Below, in pieces: positions 6,572 through 7,162 of a stretch of 7,162 nucleotides of DNA. The stretch is taken from NCBI GenBank assembly GCA_946628455.1, contig CAMOWP010000091.1, positions 1 to 7,162 on the forward strand, written 5' to 3'. Each line of letters begins with the position of its first letter. Position 1 is the first letter of the stretch. The translations under genes and the position numbers were made by a program. This stretch comes from an uncultured Clostridia bacterium (lineage in GTDB: Bacteria; Bacillota; Clostridia; Oscillospirales; Acutalibacteraceae). The notes below the pieces were generated by a model. The model ran no database searches, had not been told where the DNA came from, and was given only the letters and a program-made list of their open reading frames with translations.

Positions 6572-6594
6572 CAAAAATAAAAATATGTTATATT
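6566..6594 (+). promoter_or_regulatory. Predicted extended -10 promoter of the ttcA-like gene
   Basis: TTGCAA (6566-6571) is followed after 17 nt by TATATT (6589-6594), with TG at 6586-6587 forming an extended -10. Transcription would start near 6601, about 23 nt before the ATG at 6624. It uses the same -35 bases as the divergent alpha-galactosidase promoter, so the two should interfere with one another. Confidence 0.6.
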
Positions 6595-6623
6595 ACTATA
6601 AATCATTTCAGAAAGGCAGCTTT

Positions 6624-7162
6624 ATGTTCAGTATTGAAAGAGCGGAAGGCTCGGTTTTTAACGAGTATAAAAACACAATATGGGAGCCGTTTTGCAAGGC
6701 GATAAAAAGCTATGAGCTTATTAATAAGGGCGATAAAATAGCCGTTTGTATCTCAGGCGGTAAGGATTCAATGCTCCTTGCAAAGCTTATGCAGCTTTAT
6801 AAAAAACAGAGCAAAACGGATTTCTCTCTTATTTTTCTTGTTATGGACCCCGGCTACAATAAGACGAACCGCGAAAAAATAGAATATAACGCAGGGCTGC
6901 TTGAAATTCCCATTGAGATTTTTGAAAGCGATATTTTTGAAATTGCTAATAACACGGGGAAATCGCCCTGTTATCTCTGCGCGAGGATGAGAAGAGGTCA
7001 TCTTTATGCCAAGGCAAAAGAGCTCGGCTGCAATAAAATCGCGCTCGGTCATCATTTCAGCGATGTTATCGAAACAACGCTCCTCGGTATGTTTTACGGC
7101 TCACAGCTTCAGGGAATGATGCCGAAGCTTCACTCAACAAATTTTGAGGGAATGGAGCTTAT
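6624..7162 (+). CDS. ttcA: TtcA-like PP-loop ATPase, tRNA thiolation (partial, runs off the window)
   Basis: N-terminal 179 residues of an open frame with no stop before the window end. It matches the TtcA/TilS-type ATP-pyrophosphatase superfamily, which activates a tRNA base by adenylation; TtcA makes 2-thiocytidine at position 32 in the cytoplasm and in E. coli needs a 4Fe-4S cluster. Seen here: the PP-loop SGGKDS at 44-49 after a beta-strand (IAVCI); a CxxC pair, Cys116 and Cys119, in CYLCARMRRGHLY, closely matching the TtcA cluster-ligand segment; and ALGHHFSDVIETTLLGMFYG at 140-159 followed by MPKL, matching the TtcA GHH..D..ET region. The CxxC segment favours TtcA over TilS. The usual length is about 250-310 residues, so roughly the last third is missing, including the expected third Cys. 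The ATG at 6624 has GAAAGG 7 nt upstream. The gene is divergent from the alpha-galactosidase, with no obvious functional tie. The exact modified base is inference. Confidence 0.87.
   Translation, partial: MFSIERAEGSVFNEYKNTIWEPFCKAIKSYELINKGDKIAVCISGGKDSMLLAKLMQLYKKQSKTDFSLIFLVMDPGYNKTNREKIEYNAGLLEIPIEIFESDIFEIANNTGKSPCYLCARMRRGHLYAKAKELGCNKIALGHHFSDVIETTLLGMFYGSQLQGMMPKLHSTNFEGMEL

Noticed and set aside
6768..7055. 95-codon minus-strand open frame
   Set aside because: It is antisense to the PP-loop and CxxC region of the TtcA-like gene, which has strong motif support in the other direction.

Overview
The window looks like chromosomal DNA of a low-to-mid GC Gram-positive anaerobe, probably a gut member of the Clostridia (Oscillospirales/Lachnospirales type). 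This rests on the strong AAGGAGG-type ribosome binding sites, a TTG start, AT-rich intergenic regions with sigma-A-like promoters, a minimal two-gene SUF module, and an intracellular GH36 alpha-galactosidase with a GPH-type sugar symporter. The genus cannot be fixed from this sequence. No mobile element, phage gene, CRISPR array, tRNA or rRNA was seen.

Layout: (1) 29-1699, minus strand: a sufC-sufB pair, with an SD sequence overlapping the sufC stop. It encodes an ABC-type ATPase and a short SufB scaffold, an Fe-S cluster assembly system of the reduced SufBC (SMS-like) kind. (2) 1700-1840: an AT-rich divergent promoter region. (3) 1841-4372, plus strand: a GPH-family cation:sugar symporter starting at TTG, then, 21 nt later, a secreted protein that looks like a small beta-propeller. 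(4) 4384-4416: a strong near-perfect hairpin terminator between convergent genes, usable from both sides. (5) 4429-6513, minus strand: a cytoplasmic GH36 alpha-galactosidase. (6) 6514-6623: a compact divergent promoter region in which one palindromic TTGCAA hexamer can serve as the -35 of both promoters, with 17-nt spacers on each side. (7) 6624 to the window end, plus strand: the N-terminal 179 residues of a TtcA-like PP-loop tRNA thiolation enzyme, cut by the window edge.

How the parts fit: the symporter and alpha-galactosidase plausibly form an uptake-then-hydrolysis route for a small alpha-galactoside, although they are in separate, convergent transcription units and the symporter does not keep the two sugar-binding aspartates of MelB (my alignment, from memory). 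The secreted protein is of unknown function. SUF and the TtcA-like enzyme are housekeeping sulfur/Fe-S functions at the two ends. Nothing here is clearly an undescribed system. The points most worth following are the shared -35 promoter pair, the reduced SufBC module and the secreted propeller-like partner of the transporter.
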